Assembly: GCA_019022495.1 (NCBI GenBank)
Contig: JAFEKR010000001.1
Span: forward strand, 6,882,001-6,946,000
Length of the DNA: 64,000 nucleotides
Direction: 5' to 3'
Origin: Epichloe hybrida
Lineage: Eukaryota > Ascomycota > Sordariomycetes > Hypocreales > Clavicipitaceae
This document shows positions 24,206-36,847 of the stretch, in pieces. A program made the position numbers and the translations under genes. The notes beneath the pieces were generated by a model, which saw only the letters and a program-made list of their open reading frames with translations, made no database searches and was not told where the DNA came from. Within the stretch, counting starts at the first letter, position 1, and each line of letters opens with the position of its first letter.

Positions 24206-26058
24206 ATGGCTTCAAAGCCAGACTACTCCGTCTACCTCGTCACAGACTCCACGCCCGCCATCCTCGGCGCCAAAGACCTACCCGATGTCGTCGAGGCGTC
24301 TCTCCGCGGCGGCGTCACCATCGTGCAGTACCGCGACAAGACCGGGTCCAGGGAGGATGTCACGGTCATGGCAAGCAAGCTGCACCGGGTCACGCAGAAG
24401 TATGGCGTGCCGCTGCTGATCAACGACCGAGTCGATGTCGCTGTCGAGATTGGCTGCGAGGGCGTACACATTGGCCAGGATGACATGGGTTCGTCGGCTC
24501 GCTGACACAGCACTGTTTCATCCCTCAGTTTGCACCGCCGGAAAAGCTGATTTGCTTGATACGATTGGGCGGAAAATAAATCTTAGAGCTTCAACAAGCG
24601 AGACTGCTCTTGGGACCGGGCAAGATCATTGGCGTGACGGCAAGCTCCAAGGATGAGGCGCTCAGGGCATGCGCCGCTGGTGCAGATTATCTTGGGATAG
24701 GAACCGTCTATTCGACTGCGACGTATGTTGGACGCGGACCGCAACCGCAGACCCCATCGACGACTTTTCTAAACGCTCATGTATAATGCGGCATAGCAAA
24801 AAGGACACCAAGTCCATCATCGGCCCATCCGGCGTCAGCGAGATCCTCCATGCCCTCCACGAACAAGGCCATTCCTCCACCCCGACCGTCTGTATAGGCG
24901 GCGTCAACGCATCCAACGCATCCACGGTCCTCTCGCAGAGCGCGTCGCCGCAGAAGAGCCTGGACGGAATAGCAGTGGTGAGCGCCGTTATTGCGGCGGA
25001 CGATCCGGCTGCGGCGTCGAGGCAACTGTTGAGTCAAGTGATTTGCGCAAAAATTCCACATATCATTGCCGCGGTGGGTGACAAGACGCCCTTGTCGCAT
25101 AACATGACCAACTTGGTGGGTGTTTTTTGGGTGTTTTTTTTTTCCATCCCTGCAACAAAAATCCAGTGCAGCACTAATCAAGCTGATTCATCTCCCCACC
25201 GGCGGCACCGCACGCAGGTCGTCCAGAACTTCGCAGCCAACGTCGCCCTGTCGATAGGTGCCAGCCCCATCATGTCAAACTACGCAGAAGAAGCCGACGA
25301 CTTGGCTGATCTGGGCGGTGCTCTCGTTCTCAACATGGGGACAGTAACGCCCGAGGGCATGAAGAACTATATTCAAGCTTTGCGGGCCTACAATGCGGCC
25401 GAGAGACCTGTCGTTCTTGATCCAGTTGGGTACTATGATTCTCTTTTCCCCGCAACCATGAATCAGTAGAGAGCGGAAATCATTGACACACCCCAGCGCC
25501 GGAGCTACATCCGTTCGCCGCAAAGCCGTCAAGATCCTCCTCTCTTCCGGCTCATTCACCATCATCAAGGGCAATCAATCCGAGATCCAGACCGTCCACG
25601 GAGCAACCGTCACCCAGCGAGGCGTCGACTCCGCATCGTCACTTAGCATCGCCCAGCGCGCCACCCTCGTCAAGTCACTCGCTCGTCAAAGAGGATGTGT
25701 TGTTCTTCTGACGGGGCCAACGGATCTTCTCAGCGACGGTAGGCGGACCGTCCGCGTCGACAACGGCCACGAACTACTCGGCATGATTACAGGATCAGGT
25801 TGCACCCTTGGCACAACGGTCAGTGCCATGGCGGCAGCCTATGACACAGACCCGCTCGTTGCTGCTGTTGCAGGGACGGTCATGTTTGGCATAGCGGCGG
25901 AGACGGCGGCGGGGAGGCAGCACGTCAGAGGACCGGGGTCTTTTGTTCCTGCGTTTTTGGACGAGCTGTACGGGATTCGAAAGGCTACTGCTCGTGGGGA
26001 ACTTGGGTGGCTGGCGTTGGCCAAGATTGCTGTTGTAGATGTTGAGGAAGAGCAGTAG
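24206..26058 (+). CDS. THI6: Bifunctional thiamine-phosphate synthase / hydroxyethylthiazole kinase
   Basis: Fuses the last two modules of thiamine-phosphate assembly: the kinase phosphorylates hydroxyethylthiazole and the synthase joins thiazole phosphate to HMP-PP. Exons: 24206-24488, 24587-24722, 24797-25115, 25218-25429, 25497-26058; total 1512 nt, 503 aa. All four introns (98, 74, 102, 67 nt) have GT-AG ends and phases that join conserved blocks. The N-terminal half shows the ThiE-type barrel: VQYRDKTG, LLINDRVDVA, GVHIGQDDM, then ADYLGIGTVYSTATKKDTK across intron 2. The C-terminal half is the ThiM fold: VVQNFAANV, VLDPVGAGAT across intron 4, and GSGCTLGT with the catalytic Cys at residue 419. 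Length fits fungal THI6 proteins. ATG 24,206 is chosen because the synthase starts within 10 residues. The downstream neighbour is convergent. Confidence 0.95.
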
Positions 26059-26557
26059 TTCCGACGTAGGACTTGGGAGAATCAAAACTTGAGACGCGAT
26101 GTAGTGATGTAGTGATGATTCTATACTCAAAAGCGATGCGGAAATGCAGTTCAAAGCGCCTGTTGACTCAAAGTGGGAGAGAGAATCCCGAGCTTATAGG
26201 CCATCAATTTGATGAACACATTGAAGTGCATTCGATTGCAATTCTGTACATGACAGTTCATAACCATAGCCATTCGTACAAGTTTGCCGATTCAGAAAGC
26301 CGACAAGTTTTTTTTCAACCAATTTCGAATCAGGGGATATCGATATCGCTATGCATAGGCAGTCCTTCCTGTACATGCCTTTATTCCGTTTTTAACTCCG
26401 GGCCACTTGCCGGGTGTCCAACTCCATTCCACACAGTCACGTTGCGGGGGCCGCGTAGTTGACGCCATCACGGGCGACGGTGACTCGTGCAAATGCGTGT
26501 TTCACAGCCACAACCCGGGGAAATACATTCAACATTGTCGCACTACCGCTTCGTGCT
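26059..26557. other. Convergent intergenic region, no gene seen
   Basis: These 499 bp separate the stop codons of two tail-to-tail genes and should hold both 3' UTRs. Open stretches here lack conservation features. A small GATATCGATATCG motif lies near 26,336. Confidence 0.6.
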
Positions 26558-28673
26558 TCATGTGGCCAGGTCAATGAGACCATGATGGCTTTCGTCGACA
26601 CCCCATGACGCATCACTCACAATGTCTCGCAACGGCACACTGCCCGTGCCGTCTGCCATCGTGAGAGGCGATTCGCCACTGACGTGCATGTTGACGAGCT
26701 CCTGCGCAGTCCTCATAAGCCGCACCAGGCGCTCGAGCGGGTCCTCGATGTCGTCGCATCGGTCAGGAGAAAGAAGGCCGCTCCTGCGCTTGACAATGAC
26801 GTCGGTGATGTGGTCAATTTGCTTGCCGAAAATTGTAACCATGTCGAGTTTCTGCGTGATGCTGTGCAGATCCCATCCTGGTAGCTGGAGGGTCAGAAGT
26901 TTAATGCCAGTGATGAGCGCATAGGCCAAGTCGGATGCCATAATAATCAAGAATTGAGGTTTTTCCACTTCTGGCTCAGCAAAACGAATTTCGAAAAATT
27001 CATTCAACGATTGGATACACCCCCAGAGAATCTGTAAGCGATCTGACACTTGCATATTCTCGGAATTGCATCGTTGATCGGAAATGGCGATGTCTTTGAG
27101 AAGGGTCTCGGCGATCGCGATGTGGCAGCGCAAGGTGGCTAGAAATCAAACGTTAGCACAAGGCCCTTGTCGGAATTATCTTGAAGAATGATGGCTGCAG
27201 GACTCACTATTGTGAATCAGGTGAGGTGGCAAAGAAGCTCGAAAGGTATCCAACTGATCTTGGAATGACTGCACCACCATGACCAAGGGCAGAGACATGG
27301 GAGGGGCCACGCCGTCGGCTGCCATTGTCATCGAGATGGTTTGTGCGAGTTGCTGGATCTTGACGAGCTTGATGAGGTACTCGTCGGACGGGTATTCCAT
27401 GGTAGCCTCAATGACCTTGCAGCAATAGTCGAGCTGGGTTGTGTTCATGAGAACGTCTGTTTTCTTGTTGGTCGTGAAAACACTGGTCAAGGACTACATT
27501 AGAATCTCGGGTACTACTCCCAATCTCCACCAGAAAGAGAAATAGATCAAACTTACACCGTGTTGAGGTAGTACGTGCCGGCGTACGCTCTGAGATGATC
27601 CAATGGGCCATACTTGGTGTCCTCGCCCTGGGAACCATACGACATGGCACTCAGATTGAGGCACATGGATCTAGCCAGGAACAACAAATTGGTGGCTTGA
27701 GAGCTCTTCAATGCGAAATACCACCTGCGTGAGTTTTTGTCAGTCACAGACCCGGCTTCCAATAATTATCCAGAAAATAACATTACGTACCATCCAACCA
27801 AGAGCTCCACTGCCTGGAGAATGTCGAGGCTTATAGATCCATCGACGATAGATGCCTTGCCAATATCTGCCAAAAGCTCTTCACCGAGCTTGCACTGTCT
27901 AGTCGAGTCGAAGACAGAAGCACTAAGCATGACAGCCTTCCAGAGTAACGGACGCTGCGAGCGAAGAACGGTAGATGACATCTCTCGAGGGATGATGACG
28001 AAGGGAAAGTATTCGGCAAACAACTCACGATACACCATGAGTAGCACCTCGCCCTCGGAGGGTAGTGGCCAGGGCGAGTCCAACTCTTTCATGACTTCAG
28101 GACTCCATGCTGATGCTTCATGCCCATCGTCTCCGGTCGGACTAGGCGATGGGAACAGGTGCTCAAATGAGTACAGATCAGATCTCTCGGGGGGCTTGGA
28201 TATCCTCGGTGGCGGCGAGGAGGCAGCATTGCTGACAGAGGCATTGCTGGGCTGAGCACACTCGAACTGAGACGACAGCTCGTTCAGCCTCTTTTCGAGC
28301 TCAGCAACTTTGGATCTCTTGGGTCTCTTCTTCACCCTCGGAGGGGCGGGTGGACGAGAGAAGCAATCCTTCTTGAGTCTGTGACATCTGTTTACGGGGC
28401 AATGAGGTCAGACATTTGCCTTGATATTCCCAAGGGTAGGTAGTAGACGAGTGGAAGAATGGAATCGTGGGAAAAGAAGGGAGAAAAGTCTCCAAAATAC
28501 ACTTTCACATGCCTTCTTCTACATCACGAGATGGACACTACAAGTGCAAAACACACAAGATTGCGACATGCTTACCTTTCACATTTCTCTCCACCATCTG
28601 CTCTTGGAATACATCGAGCTTTGGCCTTGGCACATGTAGTGCAAGCCTTGGGCCCTTTCTGTATTGCTTGCAT
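26558..28673 (-). CDS. Zn2Cys6 fungal transcription factor
   Basis: Nuclear binuclear zinc cluster regulator; target genes unknown. Exons on the minus strand: 28673-28576, 28387-27791, 27724-27557, 27482-27208, 27138-26558; 1719 nt, 572 aa. The cluster is CxxCx6C (C11, C14, C21), nine residues, then CxxCx6C (C31, C34, C41). A 188-nt intron splits it in codon 33; splicing restores CERCHRLKKDC. A basic linker (PRVKKRPKRSK) and a short Leu-rich coiled-coil (VAELEKRLNEL) follow, then a fungal-specific middle homology region (FAEYFPFVIIP, RPLLWKAVMLSAS, LVGWWYFAL). The third intron is ambiguous: donor GTAAGT with acceptor at 27,483 joins ...NTV to VFTTNKK; an alternative pair at 27,493 would add a few residues. 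No neighbour suggests a pathway. ATG 28,673 is the only start giving a short N-terminus before the cluster. Confidence 0.88.
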
Positions 28674-29669
28674 AATGATTCCCTCTTTCTTCGAGTTTAG
28701 CGCGTCGCACGGGCAGCTATCCAGTCGATGAGGACGAGGCAGGCTGTATCGATGGGCGTCGGGTAGTGTAAGTCGTAGAAGCCAGTGGTTCGGACCTGAC
28801 GGTGTCTTCGTCTGTCACCCGCGCATGATGATTTCGGCGAACAAACTCAGTCAACGGGGTAAGCAGTCATGGATGGGCCAGGATGGCTCTGAGAAAATAA
28901 GATGGGATAAGATGGGACGCTCAAGGGGGTAAAAGTAATGACTCCAGACGACGCGGCCCCCGCAATCGTCAGCGAGTCTAGTCCATCCATGCGTTTCAAT
29001 GTCAAACTTCAGTTGACGTCGCGGAACCAGCCTTTTCTTGGTCTGCCGCTACCCACGGTCCACATCTTTATTGCTGTCGATGGGTCTACATACATGTAAT
29101 AATGGTCCACCGCACGATCCATCCTTGCACACGCAACTTGGTCACAACTGGCAGGAACGGAGGCGGACAGTCGAAATTGCACCGCTCCTCCGCTCCGCGG
29201 CATGCGGCGACGCCAAGGCGTTGACAGCTGCTCATCGGCCAATCAGCATAGGTCCAGATGGCCGACACCACGACGCCAAGCGAACGCCAAGCGAACGCCC
29301 AGCGACGCAAGACAGGGCAAGACAAGGGGACCAGGGCCAGGGTTAAGTGCCATTCCTTGTTCCAGTGTTAACCAATGAAGACAAGGGACATCAAGAGGTA
29401 CTCGTATTTACGTGTGAACTCGACTATAACATAAGTACTAGCAATTTCCGGAGGTACAAGGTATCACAGCCCTCACGCGTTATGTGCGGCCCCTACGAAT
29501 TGCCTCTATCACAAGCCTTGCTAAGAAGCCTCTTTAAGCTGCATGCCTAAATTTGTCTAGCTTTGTGATGAGGTCACTATTATTGTATTATTATCTTTAG
29601 ATGGTATTGCGAAAACCGTTATATGAGGAATGCCACTAAACGCGTTTCTCGCTACATGTAGCTAGGTAT
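28674..29669. other. Upstream region of the Zn2Cys6 gene, up to the transposon boundary
   Basis: About 1 kb of normal-composition DNA, presumably the promoter and 5' leader of the minus-strand regulator. It holds short direct repeats (AAGATGGGAT twice at about 28,898-28,918; GCCAAGCGAAC twice at about 29,274-29,297). Open frames here show no conserved features. GC falls from about 29,550 to the LTR at 29,670. Confidence 0.5.
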
Positions 29670-29937
29670 TGTTAAGGATATTCACAGCCTCACATCGTAG
29701 CCTCAGATATTAGGCATTACTCTTGTAATCCCCTCTTCGTTTAACAATGTAGCTTTCCGCATCGCGTTTAATATCGCGGTTTATTATAGGCTTTGTTTAA
29801 AGACCTAGATTTATCGCTTATAGATTTAAAGCTTATAAGCTTCCCTTTTCTCTCTATTAGATTTAGAATTCCTAGATAGCAATTCTACATTATCTTCTCT
29901 TCTGCTCTCTCTTTGCCTCTATTTATATTACTCCATA
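29670..29937 (+). repeat. 5' LTR of Copia-2
   Basis: Starts TGTTAAGGATATTCACAGCC and ends CTCCATA (RIP-altered CTCCACA of the partner). The next bases, GGTTATAAGCCTAGCGC, are at the primer-binding position. The LTR keeps more GC than the interior. Confidence 0.93.
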
Positions 29938-30349
29938 GGTTATAAGCCTAGCGCTTATAATCATGCCCTTACCTTTCTTTTTATATTTCCCTTTTATCTA
30001 ACTATTATAGTCTTATATATAATTACATATCTTTTCCTAATATCTTATTAAAGCAAATTACTTAACTTATAGGGTAGCATAAAGACCTTTTTCCTTTCCT
30101 AAAAACTAATAACACTATATAAGTTAAGATTAGATTAATTATAATTTAGCTTCCTTTTATATATATAAAGCTATAAAAATTTTACATAACTAGGAATTAA
30201 ATACATAACCTTTATACATTATTTTTCTAATTTATAAGCGTAATAATTTTTCTCTAAGCTATAAACTTATATATTACTTAACACTATATAATCTTTTATA
30301 ATATATATAAAAAGTTAATCCCTTCTAGGTAAATCTTAGTAAATAGTAA

Positions 30350-31154
30350 GCTAGGATAAGACATTCCTTATAGAACTACCTTAAGCACCTAAAACTAATA
30401 ATCTAAATCTATTACTATCTAGGGTAAAGTAGTATATAGTAAAGTAAGTAAAGTAAGTAAAGTAAGTATAGTAAATTCTAGGTAAAGCATTACCCTTTAA
30501 CTAGGCTAAGGTAAAACATTTTAGGGTATTTAAAAACACCTTTTAAGCCGCTTATATTCTTAACTTTATATCTCTATACATTAGTAGCCACATAGTAATT
30601 TAATCCTTAGAGAGCTACTACTATAACTCCTATTAGACTAAATTAATAATAATTAGTATTAAATACATATAGTAATAGGAGTATGTAAATTCTAATATAT
30701 AACCTTACCTTTCCTTTCCTATATTATAGCTAATAACCTAGGTGCTTCTAGCATAATCCTAGCTACCTAACCTAACTTAAATAAACTTAATAACATTACT
30801 AAAGCGTAGTATATAAGGACTATAGTTATTACTTCTCTTAAAGGGGCTAAGAACTTTAAGGAATAGGAGATCTTAATCTAAATGCAAGTCTATATTATAT
30901 AGCTTACACTATATTTAACTAGAGTAACTCTATAGTCTTAAGAGACTAATAAGTATTATACTATTCTCTCTTTTATTATATAGTAAAGCCTCTCTTTATA
31001 AGTCTAAAAGAATTTAATATATATAGGATAGACTAATATAATGCTAGTTACTAATATAATATAATTAATTAAAAGCAATTGTGGCTTTAAGGCTAATTTA
31101 GCTATTATTAAGCTATTATAATAGTTCTCTTAATTAAAGAGGGCTAATTTCTCT
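30350..31154 (+). pseudogene. Copia-2 gag, 5' part
   Basis: Around 30,838-31,140 the plus strand reads KGAKNFKExEILI and LTLYLTRVTL, then SNCGFKANLAIIKLL, resembling the conserved copia gag start with Trp codons changed to TAG. It is cut at 31,154 by hAT-1. Sequence from 29,938 to 30,800 is AT-rich leader with no other feature. Confidence 0.7.
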
Positions 31155-31969
31155 ATAATAAGCAGAGTATTGTTTGTAGTGTAGTTAGTGTAGTTACTAA
31201 CTACACTAACTACAAAAACTACAAATGTAGTGTTAGTAAAAAAAAAGTGGGCTTTTTTATTATATAAGGTTATTATAAGGATTAAAAGAAGGCTAGTTAT
31301 ATAGAAGCTTTTATTATTACCTATTTTACCTAATTAGTTATATAATTTATAAAATTTACCTTTTTTTAAGGATTTTACTATAACTAGGGTAATTTATAAT
31401 ATTATAACTTTTTAATAATACTATTATACCTAATACTTTATTTTACTAATATAACTTAAAGAAAAACCTTCTTATTATTTTATTTACTATTACTATTAAT
31501 TATTTTATATTTTAAAATATTATTATTATTATTTTAAATAAAAAATACCCTAAACTAATAGAATAAAATTAATTAAGAAATCTAGATAAATTACTAGAAG
31601 TTAATAAAATATATAATTAGTACTTAAATCTTATTCTTAATATAATAAGAACTTAAAAAAAGCTTAAACTATTTATTTAAGATTTAAACTAATTAAATAT
31701 TACTTTTAGCTTTATAATTCTAAAGCCTTAAGAAGTTATATATAGTAACTTTATATATCTTATTACTATAATATATAAATAAAGAATATAATAAACTAAT
31801 ATTTATAATCTATTAATAAAGAATTAATAGTATTATTTTAATTACCCTATATAGCTTAATTAAGCTATAAAAAATAAGTTTAACTTATTTTTTAAAATAA
31901 AACTAAGACTTACTTTTATATAATATACTATACTTATTATAAGAGCTTTAATAACTTTAATAACCTTAA

Positions 31970-32095
31970 TTACTATTATTACTATTATTACTAATTACTA
32001 TTATTACTTAATTACTATTATTACTTAATTACTATTATTACTTAATTACTATTATTACTTAATTACTATTATTACTATTATTTTACTTTTATTAT
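31970..32095. repeat. ATTACTATT/ATTACTTA short tandem array in hAT-1
   Basis: Degenerate 9- and 12-bp units of TTACTATTA type. Reverse complement of the AGTAATAAT array in hAT-2 (36,848-37,166), but shorter. Confidence 0.8.
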
Positions 32096-32282
32096 TATTT
32101 TAAAAAAATATAAAAGAGAAAACATTTTTATAATATTAATATTTTTAAAAACCTTAAAATACTAAGTTATTAAAAACTATACCTTTTACTATAGTAATTT
32201 ACTTATAATTACTAGTATTTATATTTAAGTTATTTATTTATTATTTATTATTTATTAAACTTTAACACTAATAATATTATAA

Positions 32283-32620
32283 GTAATCTTAGTAATCTTA
32301 GTAATCTTAGTAATCTTAGTAATCTTAGTAATCTTAGTAATCTTAGTAATCTTAGTAATCTTAGTAATCTTAGTAATACTAGTAATATTAGTATTATAAG
32401 CTATTATAAGCTATTATAAGCTATTATAAGCTATTATAAGCTATTATAAGCTATTATAAGCTATTATAAGCTATTATAAGCTATTATAAGCTATTATAAT
32501 TATAAGCTATTATAAGCTATTATAAGCTATTATAAGCTATTATAAGCTATTATAAGCTATTATAAGCTATTATAAGCTATAATAAGATATAATAAGATAT
32601 AATAAGCTACTTATATTAAG
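32283..32620. repeat. 9-bp (AATCTTAGT) and 10-bp (ATAAGCTATT) tandem arrays in hAT-1
   Basis: About ten units of AATCTTAGT (32,283-32,375) are followed by about twenty units of a 10-mer containing AAGCTATTAT (32,395-32,620). The 10-mer is the reverse complement of the TAGCTTATAA units in hAT-2. Confidence 0.9.
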
Positions 32621-32929
32621 TTTACTAGTAGTTCTTTTTATAGTTTTTTTAAAATAAGTAATAATAATAATTTATAGAAATAGTAAATAATATAATAAGA
32701 AGGTTTTTCTTTAAGTTATATTAGGGAAATAAAGTATTAAGTTAAATAGTATTATTAAAAAAGTATAATATTATATATAACCTTACTTAGTTATAGTAAA
32801 ATTACTAAAATAATATAATATTATAAATTCTATAACTAATTAAATAAAATAGGTAATAATAAAAGCTTTTATATAACTAGTATTCTTTTAATCCTTATAA
32901 TACTAATAACTAATAAAAAGTCTAATACT

Positions 32930-33245
32930 ACATTTGTAGTGTTTGTAGTTAGTGTAGTTTAGGAAAAAAAATTTGTAGTGTAATGTATTGTAGTTTTTTT
33001 TTTGTAGTTAGTGTAGTGTAGTTTTTTTTTCCTTGTAGTTAGTGTAGTTTGTAGTGTAGTGTAGTTTGTAGTGTAGTGTAGTTTGTAGTGTAGTGTAGTG
33101 TAGTGTAGTTTGTAGTGTAGTGTAGTTTGTAGTGTAGTGTAGTTTGTAGTGTAGTGTAGTTTGTAGTGTAGTGTAGTTTGTAGTGTAGTTACTACACTAC
33201 ACTACAAATACTACACTACACTACACGTTTTAGTGCAATACTCTG
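32930..33245. repeat. Subterminal TGTAGTGTAGT repeats, right end of hAT-1
   Basis: More than fifteen copies of GTAGTGTAGT-type units, switching strand near 33,190, end in the terminus CAATACTCTG. Dense short subterminal repeats are typical transposase-binding sites in hAT elements. Confidence 0.85.
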
Positions 33246-33253
33246 ATAATAAG

Positions 33254-35955
33254 AGCTTAGCTAGACTACTACTAGAACCTTTAGAACTAGATCTATAAGA
33301 TCAAAAAGATCCCTAATATTATTTAGGTATTATAAACAATTAAAGCCATTAAGGGTTTAATACCTAATATCTATAACGCTTAGAAGATTAAGGGATTCTC
33401 TAAATCTAAGCTTATAAAGGAAGGTATGCTTACCTATTTAACGTATAAAGCTAATAAGCCTTAGAAGGACTAAAAGGTTAACTTTAACACCTAATAAAAG
33501 AATAATAAGGATAATACTAATATAAAAGGCAAAGGTAAAGCTCTAATAAAGAAAAACAAAACCTCTAAGACTATTAAGCTAGATTATAGTTATTTAATCT
33601 CTCTAGGATAACCTATTTATTTAAAGGATAATTACTAGAAGCTTTATCTAGAGAAGAAGCCTAACTTAATAAAGAAAAAAGGTAATATAACTATAACTAC
33701 TACTATAACTACCTCTCCTAATATTATTACTATAGGAAGCAATCTCTCTCTTATAGTAATTAACTAGGACTATTCCTTTTAAATAATAGCAAATTACCTT
33801 ATAAAGGAAGACTATATTCTTAACTCTAGATATAATACTTATATATTTAATATAACTAAATAGTTTACCTATTTAAACACTAATATAGTTACTAGACTAA
33901 TAACATTAAGTAATAGAGAATAACTTAACGTTAAAGGCATTAGTAATGTTAAACTCCCTATTAGTAAAGGCTATCTAAAACTTTCTAATGCCTAATAGGC
34001 ACTAAAGGCTAAAGTTAATATAATTTCACTAGGTCTTCTTAAGTAAGGAGGCATTATTATAGATAGATTTAAAGATTAATTAATCTTAAAGTCTATAGGC
34101 AATACTATTACTTCTTATAATTAGAAGTCTAATGTTTTAATATTAATTCTTAGGGAGGAGAAACCTTAATTTAATTTTATAGCCCTATTAAGCAAATCTA
34201 TTACTAAGAAGGTGGAATTTAGCCTCTTATATAAAAGACTTAGGCATGTAAGAAAAGAATAAATTATACTAGCCTATAAAGAAGTAGGAATTATAATTAA
34301 CCCTACTTCCTTAATTAACTTCTAGTGCTTAGCTTGCCTTTTATTAAAGGCCCCTTAAATAATTTATTAAGAAAACTCTAATAATATAACTACCTTCCTT
34401 TCTTATATGTTCTAGGACTTTATTAAACATAAGCCTAAAGGCTTTAGAGGGAAGAAGCACTTATTACATATAATTAATGCCTATATACGCTTTTACTAGG
34501 TAATCCTAACTATTAACAAAGCTAGCGTAGTTAAAGTAATCTAAGCTTAGAAGACTACTATTAAAAACATAAGCAGTAGCTTTACTATTAAATGCTTCTA
34601 TATAGATAATATAACTAAATTCCTTAGAGAGAAGTTTAAACTCTTCTATTAGAAGAAGGGAATTATCTATTAAACTAGTGCTCTATATATTCCTACCTAT
34701 TAAGGCCTTATTAAACGCGCTAGTTAAACCCTTATAGAGATAGCATAATCCTTAATAATTAAAGCTAAATTACTAGAGCTTCTCTAGCTATATACTATAA
34801 AGCATATAGCTAAAATTACTAATCTCTTGCTTATATATAGGAATAAGGATAATTAGTCTCCTTAGTAAGCATTATTTAATATCCTAGGCCTTAAAAACAA
34901 TACCTTAATTTAACACTTATACACGTAAGGATATATTGCGTATATACATATTCCTAATAAATATCACGTTTAATTATAGAAGATAGCGCTATAAGCTAAG
35001 AAAGGTTAACTTATAGGTATAGATAGCCCTAAATATTACCTTTATAAAGTTTAGATCCCTAAAGATTAGAGGATTATATATATAAGGGATATACGCTTTA
35101 ATAAAAACATACCTATGCCTACTAAATTCAAGGCTAATAAGACTATTTACATTATAGACCTTATTAACCTTTCTTTTGCTAAAGAAGGCTATTATATTAT
35201 TAATATTTTACCTATAGAAAAACCTCTTTCCTAGCCTATTAGTAACATTAAATAGAAGAAGGTCTATTTTGCAAATACCCCTTTAGTTTCCTTAGAAATA
35301 GATAAGAATTATTACTCTTTTAAGGAGGAAGATAATTCTCTTACTAGGACTAAGCCTTTACTATCTTAGAGCTCTCTTTTAATGCCCTCTAAGAGTCCTC
35401 CTTAAAGGGACCTTATAAGCTAATAATAATAAATTATTAAAAAGAATACTATTCTCCTAAGATATTAGCCTAGGGCTTTCCTAGATAAGGAAGCTAAAGC
35501 TAATAATAATGCTATTATTTAATAATAACTTAAACTAGAACCTAAGCCTCTAAGACAATCTCTTTAATCTAATACACATTAAGATTACCTTAATATTATA
35601 ATATTAGGCAAGAAGAAAGCCCTTCCTCTAGGATCTTATTAATTAAACCTTATGATTTATTATTATAATAATAACCTATATAATAATAAAGTGAAGGAAA
35701 TCACTACCTTATACGCGTTCCTAATGCTTAAAGCAGCTAATATAGCTAATATAAAGATTAATATTCTATCTAATTAGTATAAGGCTAAAGCTATATATAA
35801 CTATTATAACTTCTAGAGACTTACTAAAAAGAAGAAACTTCTAAAAATTAATAAAAAGAACTACTAGAACCTAGTCTTTACTCCTAAAGATATAAAGATC
35901 TTTAATAGCTAATAGGTTTACACTATAAAGTACCTAATTAATCTTAACCTATATC
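33254..35955 (+). pseudogene. Copia-2 gag end, protease and integrase
   Basis: Plus-strand remnant between the two hAT insertions. The clearest part is the copia integrase: GKKHLLHIINAYIRFY (about 34,452-34,500), then KKGIIY...ALYIPTY (about 34,655-34,700) and LIKRASQTLIEIA (about 34,708-34,746), which match the family's core ending Q-N-G-x-x-E-R-x-N-R-T-L. Upstream, about 33,500-34,200 fits a Lys-rich gag end and protease. Former Gln and Trp codons are TAA/TAG. The last 8 bp are the left target copy of hAT-2. Confidence 0.78.
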
Positions 35956-36175
35956 TAGAGTATTGCACTAAAACGTGTAGTGTAGTGTAGTATTTGTAGT
36001 GTAGTGTAGTAACTACACTACAAACTACACTACACTACAAACTACACTAACTACAAGGAAAAAAAAACTACACTACACTAACTACAAAAAAAAAAACTAC
36101 AATACATTACACTACAAATTTTTTTTCCTAAACTACACTAACTACAAACACTACAAATGTAGTATTAGACTTTTT
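35956..36175. repeat. Subterminal ACTACACTAC repeats, left end of hAT-2
   Basis: Reverse complement of the right end of hAT-1, with short A-runs between ACTACAC units. Candidate transposase-binding array. Confidence 0.85.
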
Positions 36176-36499
36176 ATTAGTTATTAGTATTATAAGGATT
36201 AAAAGAATACTAGTTATATAAAAGCTTTTATTATTACCTATTTTATTTAATTAGTTATAGAATTTATAAGATTATATTATTTTAGTAATTTTACTATAAC
36301 TAAGTAAGGTTATATATAATATTATACTTTTTTAATAATACTATTTAACTTAATACTTTATTTCCCTAATATAACTTAAAGAAAAACCTTCTTATTATAT
36401 TATTTACTATTTCTATAAATTATTTTATATTTCTATAAATTATTATTATTACTTATTTTAAAAAAACTATAAAAAAAACTACTAGTAAACTTAATATAA

Positions 36500-36660
36500 G
36501 TAGCTTATTATATCTTATTATAGCTTATAATAGCTTATAATAGCTTATAATAGCTTATAATAGCTTATAATACTAATATTACTAAGTATTACTAAGATTA
36601 CTAGTATTACTAAGATTACTAAGATTAAGATTACTAAGATTACTAAGATTACTTATAATA
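36500..36660. repeat. Short TAGCTTATAA and ACTAAGATT arrays in the left direct repeat of hAT-2
   Basis: About five 10-mers followed by about nine degenerate 9-mers. The same two arrays are hugely expanded (10-mer) or similar (9-mer) at 41,908-42,560. Confidence 0.85.
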
Positions 36661-36847
36661 TTATTAGTGTTAAAGTTTAATAAAAAATAAATAATAAATA
36701 AATAACTTAAATATAAATACTAGTAATTATAAGTAAATTACTATAGTAAAAGCTATAGTTTTTAATAACTTAGTATTTTAAGGTTTTTAAAAATGTTAAT
36801 ATTATAAAAATGTTTTCTCTTTTATGTTTTTTTAAAATAATAATAAA

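Larger units (their letters stand above)
31163..33245 (-). mobile_element. hAT-1: non-autonomous 2.08-kb hAT element
   Basis: Ends are CAGAGTATTG (left) and CAATACTCTG (right), a 10-bp terminal inverted repeat. The 8-bp target ATAATAAG is duplicated exactly at 31155-31162 and 33246-33253. Both ends carry dense ACTACA/TGTAGT subterminal repeats. Internally it is collinear, in reverse, with hAT-2, but it lacks the transposase and keeps one copy of the roughly 330-bp repeat that hAT-2 has twice. No coding capacity. Confidence 0.92.

Noticed and set aside
26073..26462. 129-codon open frame after the thiamine gene
   Set aside because: Lies in the 3' UTR interval of two convergent genes, with no domain-like composition.
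29038..29550. Overlapping short open frames upstream of the Zn2Cys6 gene
   Set aside because: Low-complexity Arg/Pro-rich frames on both strands, no introns or motifs to support a gene.
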